DNA of 46,952 nt from an uncultured bacterium (GCA_903953935.1 CAJBLF010000056.1:1-46952); one strand, 5' to 3'. Counted from the first letter of the stretch, positions 19,988 to 30,746 are shown. Numbers and translations: made by a program. Notes: generated by a model from the letters alone, not told the origin.

Positions 19988-20007
19988 AAAGATAGAAAAA
20001 AATAATC

Positions 20008-20640
20008 ATGTCTGATATACTATACATTTTTCGGGATTTTCGGTGAGTAGTGGCAAGCGTAAAAAGTCCTAAATACAACTACACAAATCAAATAGCAAAA
20101 GCATATGACATATCAGTACCTAAGCTAAAAAAAATAATGGAACCCTACAAAAGCAAGTTTCATAGATGAGTGATGTGAGAAAAAGAATTTTGGAAATCAT
20201 TGTCAGTAGCTATAGGAAAATCTACTCCAGAAGAAGTAAAAAAAATATTTCATCAAGATCCAACTGCTTATGCAGTACTTCATACAAGCATAATAAAATA
20301 TGTAGACAAACTTCAAACATCGTGATATACATCTATCGTACTTTCAGATGTGTTCGCTCCCAAAAAAAAGCTCTTACAAAAAAGTTGATGGTATGGTGGT
20401 TTCGATGATGTACTTCTGTCGTGTGATATATGACTGTGTAAATATGATGACCGTCGCAATAACACAACCAATACTTTCGCTTACGCATGTAAAAAATACA
20501 AAATACAACCAGAAGAGGTGATATATATAGATGACAAAAAGGGAAATTGTGTATTAGCCAAAAGACTAGGATGTAAAACGATAGTAGCAAAAAATTCTCT
20601 ACAAGTAATAAAAGATATCAAAAAAATACTAAAGATTTAA
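20008..20640 (+). CDS. HAD-like hydrolase with a degenerate first motif
   Basis: The protein has 210 aa from ATG 20008. Start (IFRDFRGVV), middle strand (TSIVLSDVFAPKKKLL) and end (PEEVIYIDDKKGNCVLAKRL) follow the order of HAD motifs I, II and III. Motif I keeps one Asp, but the second acidic residue of the DxD pattern is Arg, so phosphatase activity is doubtful. TGA encodes Gly at several sites (FRGVV, HRGVMGE). The terminator before it suggests separate or read-through transcription. Substrate unknown. Confidence 0.65.
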
Positions 20641-20656
20641 CTGATATACTATTCCT

Positions 20657-21259
20657 ATGAAACAACTTATCTACATCCATTGATGAATGTGTTTCCCTGA
20701 TACGGAGACTATGTGTAAGGTTATTGAAAAACGAAATTACAATCCTTTGGAAGAGAAAATATGGAAAGATTGGTTCCAAAAAATTGTGTGATCATATCAA
20801 ATAATCAGACCAGAGATGCCAAATAAAAACATGGCAAGTTACAAAGCATGGAAAATATGGTTTGAAAAGATATTTCCGTATCTCAATGATGAAGAACTTG
20901 TTCTTGTCTGACATTCTTTGTGAGCAATGTTTTTGATTAAGTATCTCTGAGAAAACACCTTCCCCAAAAAGATTAAACAACTTCATCTCGTATCCTCAAT
21001 TTTTGACGAAAGTGATATGGATGATGATAAAAAATATTCGTGAGATTTTGCATATGATCCCCAAGTTATACCTCATATAGAAAATCAGGTTGAAGAAATT
21101 TTCTTATATCATTCAACCGATGATGATATTGTTCCGTATGCCCATACACAAAAAATAAAAGCATATTTGCCCAAAGCAAAAGTAATTACCCTAACAGATA
21201 GAGGACATTTTTTTGGTCAGTTAGAGTTTCCAGAATTATTAGAAAATATTATTGCGTAG
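20657..21259 (+). CDS. RBBP9/YdeN-like alpha/beta hydrolase
   Basis: The protein has 200 aa from ATG 20657. The nucleophile elbow is LVGHSLGAMF (Ser in GxSxG, both flanking glycines encoded by TGA), with acid residue in YHSTDDDIVP and histidine in DRGHFFGQ, a complete triad in family order. N-terminal IYIHGGM forms the oxyanion-hole strand. These small serine hydrolases have few known substrates. It lies 16 nt after the HAD-like gene, probably in one operon. Confidence 0.85.
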
Positions 21260-21287
21260 ATATTTTATTCTATATATATTTCAAGGG

Positions 21288-21602
21288 ATGAAACGAATTT
21301 TGCCAATGATATTCCTCGTACTATTTGAATCAGTCGCAGATATATTTGCTACTAAACGATCACAGAATCAAATAGTACGACGATGAGTTGCTGCCATAGG
21401 ATTTTACATTGTTTGTAATGTTTTTTGGTTGTTTGCACTAAAAAACGGTTCATGATTGGGAAGGTGAGCGCTTATATTTTCTATAGCAAGTGCTGGAATG
21501 GCTATACTAATAGGAATGGCCTTATTTAAGGAGACGTTTACTACCTTGCAAGTTATAGGTGCATGAATGGGAATCGTATCTATCGTACTTTTGACGATAT
21601 AG
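21288..21602 (+). CDS. SMR/EmrE-like small multidrug transporter
   Basis: The protein has 104 aa with four predicted membrane helices. Helix 1 holds the conserved membrane Glu (LVLFESVADIFAT), the proton and drug site of EmrE-type pumps. The last helix (IGAGMGIVSIVLLTI) is Gly-rich as in the family. TGA is used for Gly in RRGVAAIG and LGRGALIF. It probably works as a dimer that exports cationic compounds, though guanidinium export or sugar-lipid transport are alternatives. Confidence 0.8.
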
Positions 21603-21621
21603 ATTTATTTTATATATCAAT

Positions 21622-22467
21622 ATGACCAATATTATTATTTCCAACCCAGAAGATTTTGATCAGAAGTTTCAAAATATCATTGCATGATGACCAGAGCATT
21701 TTCATGTTATCGCTGATTTTGATAGGACATTGACCAAAGCATCTTTCGAAGGAAAGATAACTACGTCATTGATTACTCGTCTACAGAACTGATTTTTTCC
21801 TTCAGAATATGCTGCAGAATCCAACAAAATTTTCGCTAAATATCATCCGATAGAGATAGATGTACATGTTCCCTTAGATGAAAAAAAGAAGGCGATGCAC
21901 CAACGACGAAATGAACAATTTAGTCTTATGTTCAGCTATTGATTGACGAGAGATATTATACAAAAAGCTATGCAATCAGAAGAAACAGCTTTTAGAATAT
22001 GATACGCAGAATTTTTTGATATACTCAATAGTAATCATATTCCTCTGCTTATTCTTTCCGCAAGCGGTCTCTGATATGAAAGTATTTATTATTGTCTTGA
22101 ACACGAAAACAGACTTCATGACAATATTGATATTATATCCAATGCCTTTGTTTGGGATGAAAAATGAATAGCAATAGCTGCCAGAGAACCGATTATTCAT
22201 TCATTCAACAAAGACGAAACCGTCGTAAAAAACTTCCCCATCTATGAAGAGATCAAAGACAGAAAAAATATTATCTTGCTTGGCGATTGATTGTGAGATG
22301 CACATATGGCAGATGGATTTGATTATGAAAATATTATTAAAATCTGATTTCTCAACAACGATACTCCGGAAAATAGAGAGCAATTTCAAAAAACATTTGA
22401 CCTCATTATTCTCGATGATGGGCCGATGGATGAGGTAAATAGTCTTTTAGCAAAAATAGTCTGATAG
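21622..22467 (+). CDS. UMPH-1-like pyrimidine 5'-nucleotidase
   Basis: The protein has 281 aa from ATG 21622 to TAG 22465. Motif I is VIADFDRTLTKA (DxDxT), the second motif is LLILSASG, and the acidic motif III is ILLGDGLGDAHMADG, matching the cytosolic 5'-nucleotidase III (UMPH-1) family. It removes phosphate from pyrimidine nucleoside monophosphates. Gly in both metal motifs is partly TGA-coded. It is the last gene of the plus-strand run and overlaps by 21 bp the end of the minus-strand gene at 22447 when TGA is read as Gly. Confidence 0.85.
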
Positions 22468-22788
22468 GTAGCACCTGGGTGCATACAAAAAAACTAGCGG
22501 AATATCCGCTAGTAAATTTCTTGTGAGCGTAACATATACTCAGAAGATCTTTTCACCCCAATGGTATAATGCTATCAATAACACAATAATAGCCAGAACA
22601 CAGTCTGCGAGAAAAAGAACCAATCCAGTGATATTGCTGATATTAAAGAGAGAAACACACACACCATCACCAATTACGGCTCTAGCGAAATCAATAATTA
22701 TGATTGCTAGCAAAAAACCGATAATAGTAAAGGTAATAGCGCTTTTTCTGTTTCTTTTTGTGGTAAAAATTACGTTTATCCAGCTCAT
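22447..22788 (-). CDS. Small two-helix membrane protein with a TGA-extended C-terminus
   Basis: The start MSWINVIF at 22788 is chosen because the promoter (22822-22849) would put transcription start near 22815, after the more distal ATG at 22830. Two membrane helices are visible: SAITFTIIGFLLAIIII and ITGLVLFLADCVLAIIV. The protein reaches a TGA at 22540. Read as Gly, it continues another 30 codons through the terminator hairpin to TAA 22447, inside the convergent gene. This tail has no clear structure, so the true end is uncertain. Function unknown. Confidence 0.55.
22471..22482. repeat. REP-like palindrome after the UMPH-1-like gene
   Basis: GCACCTGGGTGC, one base off the GCACCCGGGTGC consensus, 3 nt after the stop codon of the plus-strand gene. 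Confidence 0.6.
22486..22513 (-). terminator. Terminator of the small membrane protein gene
   Basis: A 9-bp perfect stem ACTAGCGGA / TCCGCTAGT with a 3-nt loop, followed on the minus strand by a run of seven T. Confidence 0.8.
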
Positions 22789-22821
22789 ATTTCTCTGTTT
22801 TTTGTATGATATTTTTTTGAT

Positions 22822-22849
22822 AGTATACACATTTAATAAAAAAAGTCAA
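22822..22849 (-). promoter_or_regulatory. Promoter of the small membrane protein gene
   Basis: On the minus strand TTGACT (22844-22849), a 16-bp spacer, TATACT (22822-22827). Confidence 0.7.
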
Positions 22850-22856
22850 ATATATA

Positions 22857-22921
22857 ACCCGGGTGCGATATTTCGTTGCTGACTTTCTAAAGCTACTTAG
22901 TAACTATTTGCACCCGGGTGC
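22857..22921. repeat. REP-like repeat, paired copy after tex
   Basis: A palindrome ACCCGGGT (22857-22864, extended by GC) and a perfect GCACCCGGGTGC (22910-22921) flank a ~43-bp spacer that matches the spacer at 4301-4366 at many positions. The second lies 5 nt beyond the tex stop codon. Confidence 0.75.
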
Positions 22922-22926
22922 GATTA

Positions 22927-25209
22927 TTAACTAAACGTAATATTTCCTTTCATAGTAGATTCATTCACACGTTCGTCTCTTTGTACAATCTCCACTTTTT
23001 TCTCGCTACTTCATCTAGCTTCGGTTCTTGGTGCTTGTGGCGCAGAATCATCTTTCATGCTCAAGGAGACCTTCTCTCTCTCGAGGTCAATATCAATGAC
23101 TTTGACTTTTACTTGTTGACCAACCTTTACGACATCTACCGGATTTGCAACAAAATAATTTGCCATCTGTGATTTGTGGACCAATCCATCACTATGTAAT
23201 CCGATATCTACAAATGCTCAGAAATCCGTTACATTTCTTACAATACCATCCAACTTCGTTCCTATTTCTAAATCTTTAATATCCAAAATTGTTGACGAGA
23301 AGCATGGTGCTTCGAGTTCATCTCTCGGATCTAGTCCTGGTCTTTGAAGTTCAGCCAAGACATCTCTTAAAGTCTCTAATCAAATCTTATAAGATTCTGA
23401 CCATTCTTTGATTTTATTCTCTGGATATTTTTCTACGGTCATAGGCAACTTTAAATCCTTTTTTTTAATTCCCATTTCTTTTTCCAACAACTCATAGACT
23501 TGTTTGTGAATCTCAGGATGAATACCCGTTTCATCCAAAATCTCTTTTCCTCATTTGATTCTCAAAAACCCAATCGCTTGTTCATAGGCTTTGGGACCAA
23601 GTCCCTTTACTTTTTTGATCTGTGCTTTGCTCGTAAATTTTCCGTTTTCATCTCTATAAGCAATAACGTTTTTTGCAACCGTTTCGCTGAGTCCAGCGAT
23701 ATATTGCAACAAAGTATAGCTTGCTGTATTGACGTCGACACCTACGCTATTTACGATATCTTCTACCTTTTCTTCCAATTTTTCTTTCAAATATTTTTGG
23801 TCTACATCGTGTTGATACTGTCCGACACCGATAGATTTTGGATCTATTTTTGTGAGTTCAGCCAATGGGTCTTGTACTCTATGGGCGATACTTATGGCTC
23901 CTCTGATGGTTACATCTAGATCAGGATATTCGTCTTGTGCGAGTTTAGATGCAGAATATACTGATGCTCATGATTCAGAAGTAATCATGTATTTTACATT
24001 CAGTTTATATTTTTCAATAAAATCATGAACTACTTTTTCTGATTCTCTCGATGCTGTTCCATTTCCTATAACGATCAAATCTATCTTATACTGATCGACT
24101 AATCTCTTCAACGTTTCCCAAGCTTCCGTTATTTTTTTCTGTGGTTCAGTAGGATAGATGACAGTTTTATCCAAAAATTTTCCTGTTTGATCAACGACAG
24201 CAAGTTTACATCCAGTCCTAAATGCAGGATCAAAACCCAATACACTCATTCATTTTATCGGTGGAGTAAGTAATAGATTTTTCAAGTTCTCACCAAAGAC
24301 TTTGATTGCCGATTCGTCAGCTCGTCTTTTTTTGTCTGATCTAATTTCGCGTTCAAGTGAAGGCAAAAGCAATCTATGTAATCAATCTTCACATGCTTCT
24401 TGGACATAACAGATAGAAGTTCCATAGTTTTTTGGAAAGAAAAATTTTGTCGTTTCTTCTCGGATTTTATCGTTGGAAAATTCTAATTTTACTTGTAGCT
24501 GTTTTTCGGTTTCTGCTCTAGAAACTGCGAGATATGCGTATGACGGCATATCAGAAAGTTTCTTGCTATAGTCGCCATAGATTTTATACACTCATTTATC
24601 ATCAAATGTTTTGGTCTTTTTACAGGCAAGTATTCACATGTTTTCTTCTCTGACTTTGATATCTTCTCTCAGATCAGCATGATCGGATACTGCTTCAGCC
24701 AAAATGTCTTTTGCTCATTGAATTGCTTCAGCTCTATCTTTGACGCTTGTTTTTGCATCACCCGTATCCTTGATAAATTTGTCTGCTTCGGTTTCAAAGT
24801 CTTCTTTACTCATTTGTGCCTTGGTCAAAATATCTGCCAATGGTTCCAATCCTTTCGCTTTAGCGATAGTAGCTTTCGTATTTTTTTTCTCTTTAAATGG
24901 TCTATAGAGATCTTCAACTCTCGCCAAAGTTTCTGCTTCCATAATTTGCTTTTTTAATTCATCGGTCATCAAGCCTTTTTCTTCGATTAGACGAATGACA
25001 TCAGCCTTTCTCGCTTCTAGATTTCTTGTATATCTATACATTTCATCAAAATCTCTGAGCTGCTCATCAGTTGCTCATTCGGTAAGTTCTTTACGATATC
25101 TCGCAATAAATGGAACCGTATTTCCTTCATCCAAAAGCTGGACAATAGTACGTACAATAGTTGGTGAAATTCCAACTTTTTTACTGATGATATTGATCAA
25201 ATCTGCCAT
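22927..25209 (-). CDS. tex: Tex-family RNA-binding transcription accessory protein
   Basis: The protein has 760 aa from ATG 25209. In order: N-terminal helical domain ([19 protein letters not shown]), central YqgF/RuvC-like domain ([20 protein letters not shown]), HhH pairs ([18 protein letters not shown] and [16 protein letters not shown]), and a C-terminal S1 RNA-binding domain ([20 protein letters not shown]). All Tex domains are present at normal length. The last 30 residues form a charged tail. Tex binds nucleic acid during transcription; its exact role is unclear. TGA glycines occur throughout. Confidence 0.95.
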
Positions 25210-25272
25210 AATAAATGACTAAACGATAAAATGATAAAACGCCAAAACGTCGTAAAATAGTATAGTGGATGA

Positions 25273-25932
25273 TTATAATATTTCCACTATTTTAAGGTTT
25301 TTATCTACAAAGGTATAGAGTTTAGCTGGTCTATATTGTACACCAATTTCTTTTTCTCATGTTTCTTTTACTAACCCAAGTTTCTCTATTTTTTTTCTAA
25401 AATTCCTTACATCTATCTGTTGATCAAGAATTGTTTCGTATACATCTTGGAGTTGTCTAAGGGTGAATTTTTTAGACAAAATATATTGTGCTACATTGGT
25501 ATATTCCATTTTCCATTTTAATCTTTGGATAGCATATTCTACTATTTTCTTATGATCAAAAGCAAGCTTTGGCAATTTTTTTACATCAAAAAATTTGACC
25601 TCTTCAGCATCATCTCAAGGCTTGATCATTACATTTTCTCTGGACATCAAAGCTATATAAGCACACGAGATAGCTCTTCCTCTTGGGTCTCTTTTGACTT
25701 CGGAGAAAGTATAAAGTTGTTCCAGGTAAGCGTTTTTTACGCTTGTCTCATCAGCTAGTTTTCTATATGCGGCCTGTTGTAGAGTCTCATCTTCCATAAC
25801 AAATCCGCCAGGCAGAGCTCGTTCTCCTTTGAATGGTTCTATTGATCTTTTGATAAGCAATATTTGGAGACTATCCTGAGTGATAGTAAAAATTATATTG
25901 TCTACAGTGACGAGAATACGTTGTTTAATCAT
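25273..25932 (-). CDS. NrtR-like Nudix-HTH regulator
   Basis: The protein has 219 aa from ATG 25932. An N-terminal Nudix domain (LLIKRSIEPFKGERALPGGF) is followed by a C-terminal winged-helix region (LSKKFTLRQLQDVYETIL and DVRNFRKKIEKLGLV). The Nudix box is degenerate: GGFVMEDETLQQAAYRKLAD has Lys-Leu-Ala-Asp where Glu-Leu-x-Glu is expected. This layout is that of NrtR, which senses ADP-ribose to regulate NAD genes. The upstream gap (25950-26136) has dyads that could be its operator, and pncA-pncB lie elsewhere in the window. The target genes here are inferred, not shown. Confidence 0.78.
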
Positions 25933-25949
25933 CTATCTTATGGTAAAAT

Positions 25950-26136
25950 AAAAAAGACTACTGGTACACCGATTGTTTTCGAATTTTGTAATTACTTCAC
26001 TTGGTTCGTACTTACAATTTCTCAAATCATCGGTATAACTTCGACGTTAGAAAATATTTCAATTGCTTTCATATTTTCTTGGCGTCTCAGTAAGTGTAGT
26101 CTTTTTTGTCTCAAAATCAATAATTGTTGTAAGTAC
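25950..26136. promoter_or_regulatory. Gap upstream of the NrtR-like gene with crossing inverted repeats
   Basis: A perfect 12-bp pair AAAAAAGACTAC (25950-25961) / GTAGTCTTTTTT (26096-26107) crosses a second pair GTACTTACAA (26008-26017) / TTGTAAGTAC (26127-26136). The latter is part of an operator-like palindrome TTGTAAGTACAA. Only a 26-codon ORF lies here. It may hold the promoter and operator of the NrtR-like gene. Confidence 0.45.
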
Positions 26137-26138
26137 AA

Positions 26139-27938
26139 TTAGCTAGGCTTTTTTGAACTCATTAGCTCTTGTAAAATATTCGTTTCCAGCTGTTTCTGAT
26201 ATTTGTCATGGAAGTATTCAGTGTGATATGCACTTTTTTTACTAATGATTCAATTCAGAAACGCATCTCTTCATTGGCTATATTGTGTATCATTATACAT
26301 ATAATATTCTCTTCTGACATCTTGTTGATATTGTTTATATGTACGAGGATCTTTTCCAAGAATAGACGTATCTATATCCATGATGTATTTAGTATCATTG
26401 TCGGTAGGTGTATCTATATGTTTTGTAGCAAGAATAAGCTGCTTAACTTTTTCTATAAACTCTTTATCTAATCATCGTTGGGTAAGCATTTTGTCTGCCA
26501 ATGCAGCGCTATCTTCCTCATTCGTTTTGGAGGTAGGATCGTAGATAGCATCATGAAATAATAATGCACATTCTACCGCGTCGGGATCATTCAATAAATG
26601 TTTTATCTGATAGAGTTCATTGGAACAATCTATTGCATGTAATCGTTTGTGGTAAGATCATTTCATTTTTTGTGAAATTTCATCCCAATCTCAAGATCAG
26701 TCGCCTAGTCTATCGTATATATCTCTGAGCTGAGCAAAAAGCTTTTTCGGATCGTCTTTGACTCATAATCTATTCATCAATCATATAAAACGAAGTTCTC
26801 CAAAGGTATCAATTTTAGTTAGCATGTGATTAAATGTTTGTTCAAAATCAGCATCAGTGCTTTTGCCATCAACTTTTATAAGTGATCATCGTTTGTCTTT
26901 TGCTATTGCTGCTTCAAAAATATCTGCTTTTGCCTGAGTTGAATACTGGCTAGAAACTCTTTTTATAATCTGTTCTTCACTATAATTATTTCTTGATCTC
27001 AGTCTCTGTGCCTGTGTTTCTGGATCTATATCCAAAAGCAAAATGTTATTATTCGAAACATGGGCATTTCATGCTTCTGCTATGAGCGCAGCATTATAGA
27101 GAAGGAGTCATTTTTTATTAAACATTTCTCTTCTCAGTCTTACCTTCATCGGTGTAGCCATAATTTCATTTAATGCTTTCATCTTTTGTGGATCAGAAAA
27201 AACTATTTTTCATAGTTCTGGTCTTATTATACTTCCGTCTACATCTTGTACGTGGCTTCAAAAGGTATTGGCTATGTTAGCTCTTACTGATTGATATTCA
27301 GGTTCTTGGAGGATTGTCTGTATTTTGTGTCAGATAATATCCATATCTAAATCATGTGCGGGTATTCAGTTTTTCTTAGCTATCTCTATAAATTTTGCTG
27401 TCGCATATGATTTCCCCGATCAGATAGTTCAGGTCAATCCCTCAATATATTGTCATAACATTCTTCACTCAATCGCTTGTGTTACATTGAGGGGAGTATA
27501 TTCTCTTAGTTTGTCGCCTTGTTCTCTTGCTATTCCCTTTACAAAACTTGAACTGATATCTTGCTTGTCTCTGGATGAATTGAGAAATATAGTTTCTATT
27601 CCAAGTCCTTGTCTATCCATAGCCATCTGAAATTCTTTTTGTTCGTCAAAATCTTTACTGTTTCTTTGTCCTCTGATGATAGGATTTAGTTGATTCTCAT
27701 AACAAAAATCCGTGAGCATACCTCTAAAAGCTACCACGTCAACATTGTCCTTGTCGGCAAAAATTTGGCGAATCAATTGCATTCTTTCTTGTAATGAGAA
27801 CATATGTTGTCAGACCTTATTTGGATTTACGCCTATAGCCATTACTAATTTATCACAGAACGGCAAAATTCTTTCGGCGATATCCATGTGTCCATAGGTA
27901 ATGGGATCAAATGATCATGGTTGAACTGCATTTTTCAT
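26139..27938 (-). CDS. CoaD-CoaE-HD triple fusion (phosphopantetheine adenylyltransferase, dephospho-CoA kinase, HD phosphohydrolase)
   Basis: One frame of 599 aa runs from ATG 27938 to TAA 26139. Residues 1-158 are Coa[12 protein letters not shown] (T/HxGH motif), [19 protein letters not shown] and [10 protein letters not shown]. Residues 163-375 are CoaE: P-loop GLTGTIGSGKS (170-177, two glycines TGA-coded) and DLDMDIIGHKI. Residues about 380-590 are an HD-superfamily domain: SYHKRLHAI (His430), [10 protein letters not shown] (His462-Asp463) and [13 protein letters not shown], close to the COG4339-type predicted phosphohydrolases. CoaD and CoaE catalyse the last two steps of CoA synthesis and are usually separate in bacteria; animals fuse them as COASY. 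The HD domain may hydrolyse a related nucleotide or phosphoester (inference). About 25 in-frame TGA codons hide the fusion from standard translation. Confidence 0.9.
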
Positions 27939-27966
27939 TATAGAAACAAATAATAATATAAATATA

Positions 27967-28911
27967 TTATGCTGATTTTCTTCTCTGAATCTCATATATA
28001 TAGAGTGTTTGTCGATATTCATGTCCATCGCGATATTCTTTTTTTAATCATTTTTCGTTGATGAGATAATCCATCCATTCAGGATTATTCAAGACATTAA
28101 ATACTTTCAAGGGTACCTCCATACTATCCAATTGTTTGACTATAATGTTTTCTGAGTTGAGGAATTCTTGCATGATAGGCAAAGATAAACTTGAAAGATT
28201 AAGAAAAAGTTTTCCTTTCTCGGTCAGAATTTTGTCTATATTTTGGATGAGATAGATAGGTAAAGAAAGTCATTCATAGGGGTTGTCATCTATGCTTCTT
28301 GGTCTTGGTATATAGGGAGGATTGGAGGCAATGATGTCGAATTGTTTGCCTTTCATATATGCTTTGGCATCTCACAAATAAAATGAGAATCTTTGATCAG
28401 TATAATGATCATGAAAGTATGCTTCCGCATTTTTGTTGATATCATTGAGTACTATAGTTTTTAGGTTGGGATTTTTTTCTCCCGTATATTTTGCGATAAA
28501 TCCTGGACCGCTTCCCACTTCTATCATTGAAGTATATCATTGAAGATCTTGATTTTTTAACGCCCTACAAAAGAAAAGGGTATCGATAGATGGTGACCAT
28601 ACTCAGGGATATTTAAATTTCATATTCTCGAAATTCATTTTTACATCATCATAATCGATACTGATGAGTGGACTTTCGTAGAGTGCAGAAACTGTTTCTC
28701 TTTTGATATAATCAGTAATCTGGTTGATCTGATATCTATCCGTCATCAAAACAGGATTAGGCAAATCAACAACATGAAGTGTCGCATCTTGCGGATGAGT
28801 ATAGATTCTATTTCCTTCAGCATCCTTATCTTGTGCCATGATAGTGGCAAGTTCATTGCCTTGGGCATAGATGGAATGCGTGGAAAGGTCAGAAGCGAAT
28901 TTGTGAAGCAT
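27967..28911 (-). CDS. HemK/PrmC-like class I methyltransferase
   Basis: The protein has 314 aa from ATG 28911. The SAM-binding motif MIEVGSGPGFIAKY and the acceptor motif IIASNPPYIPRPR (NPPY) are both clear. NPPY methyltransferases modify glutamine or adenine amino groups; the NPPYIPRP context and the small N-terminal helical domain favour a PrmC-like release-factor methyltransferase, but the N-terminus is atypical. TGA glycines are present (KYPGVWSPS, YEGLSLP). It lies 28 nt downstream of the fusion gene's start side on the same strand. Confidence 0.8.
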
Positions 28912-28954
28912 ATGATGATATAATAAATAAACACTATTCTAATTTTTTTTTAAA

Positions 28955-30028
28955 CTATTTTTCCAAAGAAAGATTATATCCTGCTATTCTAAATTTATTC
29001 TCATCTCATTTTTGGGTTTTTGGAATCTGTGAAAATACGGTCAGACTACCATTTGCTGGTCTTCGCAGCTCATTAAGTTTGTAAAATGTTTCAAAACTTC
29101 ATCACGAAATAGATTGTACTCATCATAGGATTTGAAGGTGATGGCCAAAACACCAGACATTATTATATCTTGCTTCTTTATAGATGTTGTCGTTGAAGTT
29201 TTTTGATCTAGCGTTGGTAGCTACTTGAGATTCTCATCATGCTGGAGAGGTATAATAATATATCTTCTCTCTTTGTTTTTTTGTCAATAGATGATGAAAT
29301 CATTTTTCACCACTCCAAAAATCTCTGATAAAACTTGGTGCGATATTTGATCCATGATCTCTTTCTCTAATTCTTTCATCAATTTTGATAGCGATATCTT
29401 TACCATTAAAAGATCAGACGATTAAATCTTCTAATTGTTCTTCATTGATGAGTTTTTTAAAATCAATATCCAGTCATTCAATGCCCTTGAGAAAATAATG
29501 TGCTGTTAGTCTAGTTCTCACATAGGGAGAAACATAAATGCGATCGGGAAAAGCATCAGGATTTTCTTTGATAAATTGAGCATAAAGAGGGGACATTTCT
29601 TTTCATTGTTTGTGTCATGCCTCAGAAAGTCATGTTTCATAATCTATACCTACTTCCTCAAAAAAATCTTTGGGTAAAACCTCGGCAAGCTCCTTTTTTC
29701 TAGGATTGATGTTTTTTCACAAAAAAACTTGTAGGAGATGTACCAATATATTGCTATTCTTAGCGATGTTCGGTGTGTTCATAAATTCTTGATAATCAGG
29801 GTTGGATAATATCTTTTTCTTATATTCGTTGTATTTGCTCTCTTCGTGTCTGACACAAGTTAGGTGTCTGGTATTTTGTATGTCTGTTTCGATAATGTTT
29901 GCTGGCAATTGCTGAAAAGTTTCCATATCCAAAATATTATGGAGCGGTTTTTGTAAAGAACCTACATACAATTTTATATTATCGAGTTTGGGAAATCATT
30001 CTGAGGGAAGGTTGGGGACTAAACGCAT
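28955..30028 (-). CDS. Histidine phosphatase superfamily protein
   Basis: The protein has 357 aa from ATG 30028. The active-site segment LTCVRHEESKYNEY has RHEES where the usual form is RHGxS. Further family marks are YVSPYVRTRLTAHYF (second Arg), KIDERIRERDHG, and a late histidine in CFGHHLQI. Length is above the usual 200-250 aa because of insertions. Members are phosphomonoesterases with diverse substrates; none is indicated here. TGA glycines confirm it as native. Confidence 0.82.
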
Positions 30029-30058
30029 AGGAGGGAGAAAAAAAGAATAAATCTGTAT

Positions 30059-30592
30059 CTATGTTTTTCTTGGAATATATTTTCTGTGATGTAATTTTGC
30101 TTTCTGTGTCTTGGGAGTATAATAAATATTGCCAATATTTGCTTGCTTTTTTTCTGAAAAAAACATCTCTGGTATATCTTCTCTACTGTTGGTAAGGCTT
30201 ATGGTTAGTTCTTTTTCGATATTTTGTAAAAGTGTGGTGGGTAATCAAGATAATGGTTGATTGAGTGTATTTTCTTTGCTATGTATTAGATGTATAATCG
30301 TTCCTCTTTCAGTGTTTTGTGGAGGTTCTATGACTGATCACAATCAGATTCCAGGGGGTATCTCGTGGTGCATCATCACTACTTCAGCAGAAATATGGTG
30401 GGTATTTTTATTGAGGAGTTCTAGTATGTGCATTTGTGTATGTCCTATATGACCGACAACAATACATTGTATTTTTCTTGTTGATTCATTGGTGGTGTTG
30501 TCTTCCTCGGAAATTTGTTTAACTTCTCGTTGTCCCTCTTCGTTTTTGATAAAACAGATATGAGGAGAAGATGAGTGTTTGTTTAGGTACAT
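30059..30592 (-). CDS. Hypothetical protein
   Basis: The protein has 177 aa from ATG 30592; a TTG at 30625 would add 11 hydrophobic residues. It has one short hydrophobic strand followed by His-rich sequence (CIVVGHIGHTQMHILELL, then EVVMMHHEIPPG). TGA-coded glycines support coding in the host. The C-terminal 40 residues are basic. It ends 30 nt before the histidine phosphatase gene on the same strand, so the two may be cotranscribed. No family recognised. Confidence 0.55.
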
Positions 30593-30675
30593 ATATGCGC
30601 TACAAGAGAAAATAAAGCGATACAATCGTTTTGTTTCCTTACTATAGTTATTTTAGATAAGATTTCAATATAATA

Positions 30676-30703
30676 TTGACTTATACAATAAAATAATTAT
30701 AAT
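30676..30703 (+). promoter_or_regulatory. Promoter of the 30747 operon
   Basis: TTGACT (30676-30681), 16-bp spacer, TATAAT (30698-30703), 43 nt before the start codon. Confidence 0.75.
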
Positions 30704-30746
30704 TACAAACATAAATATAGCTATTTATTTTTTTGTTTTCTTTATT

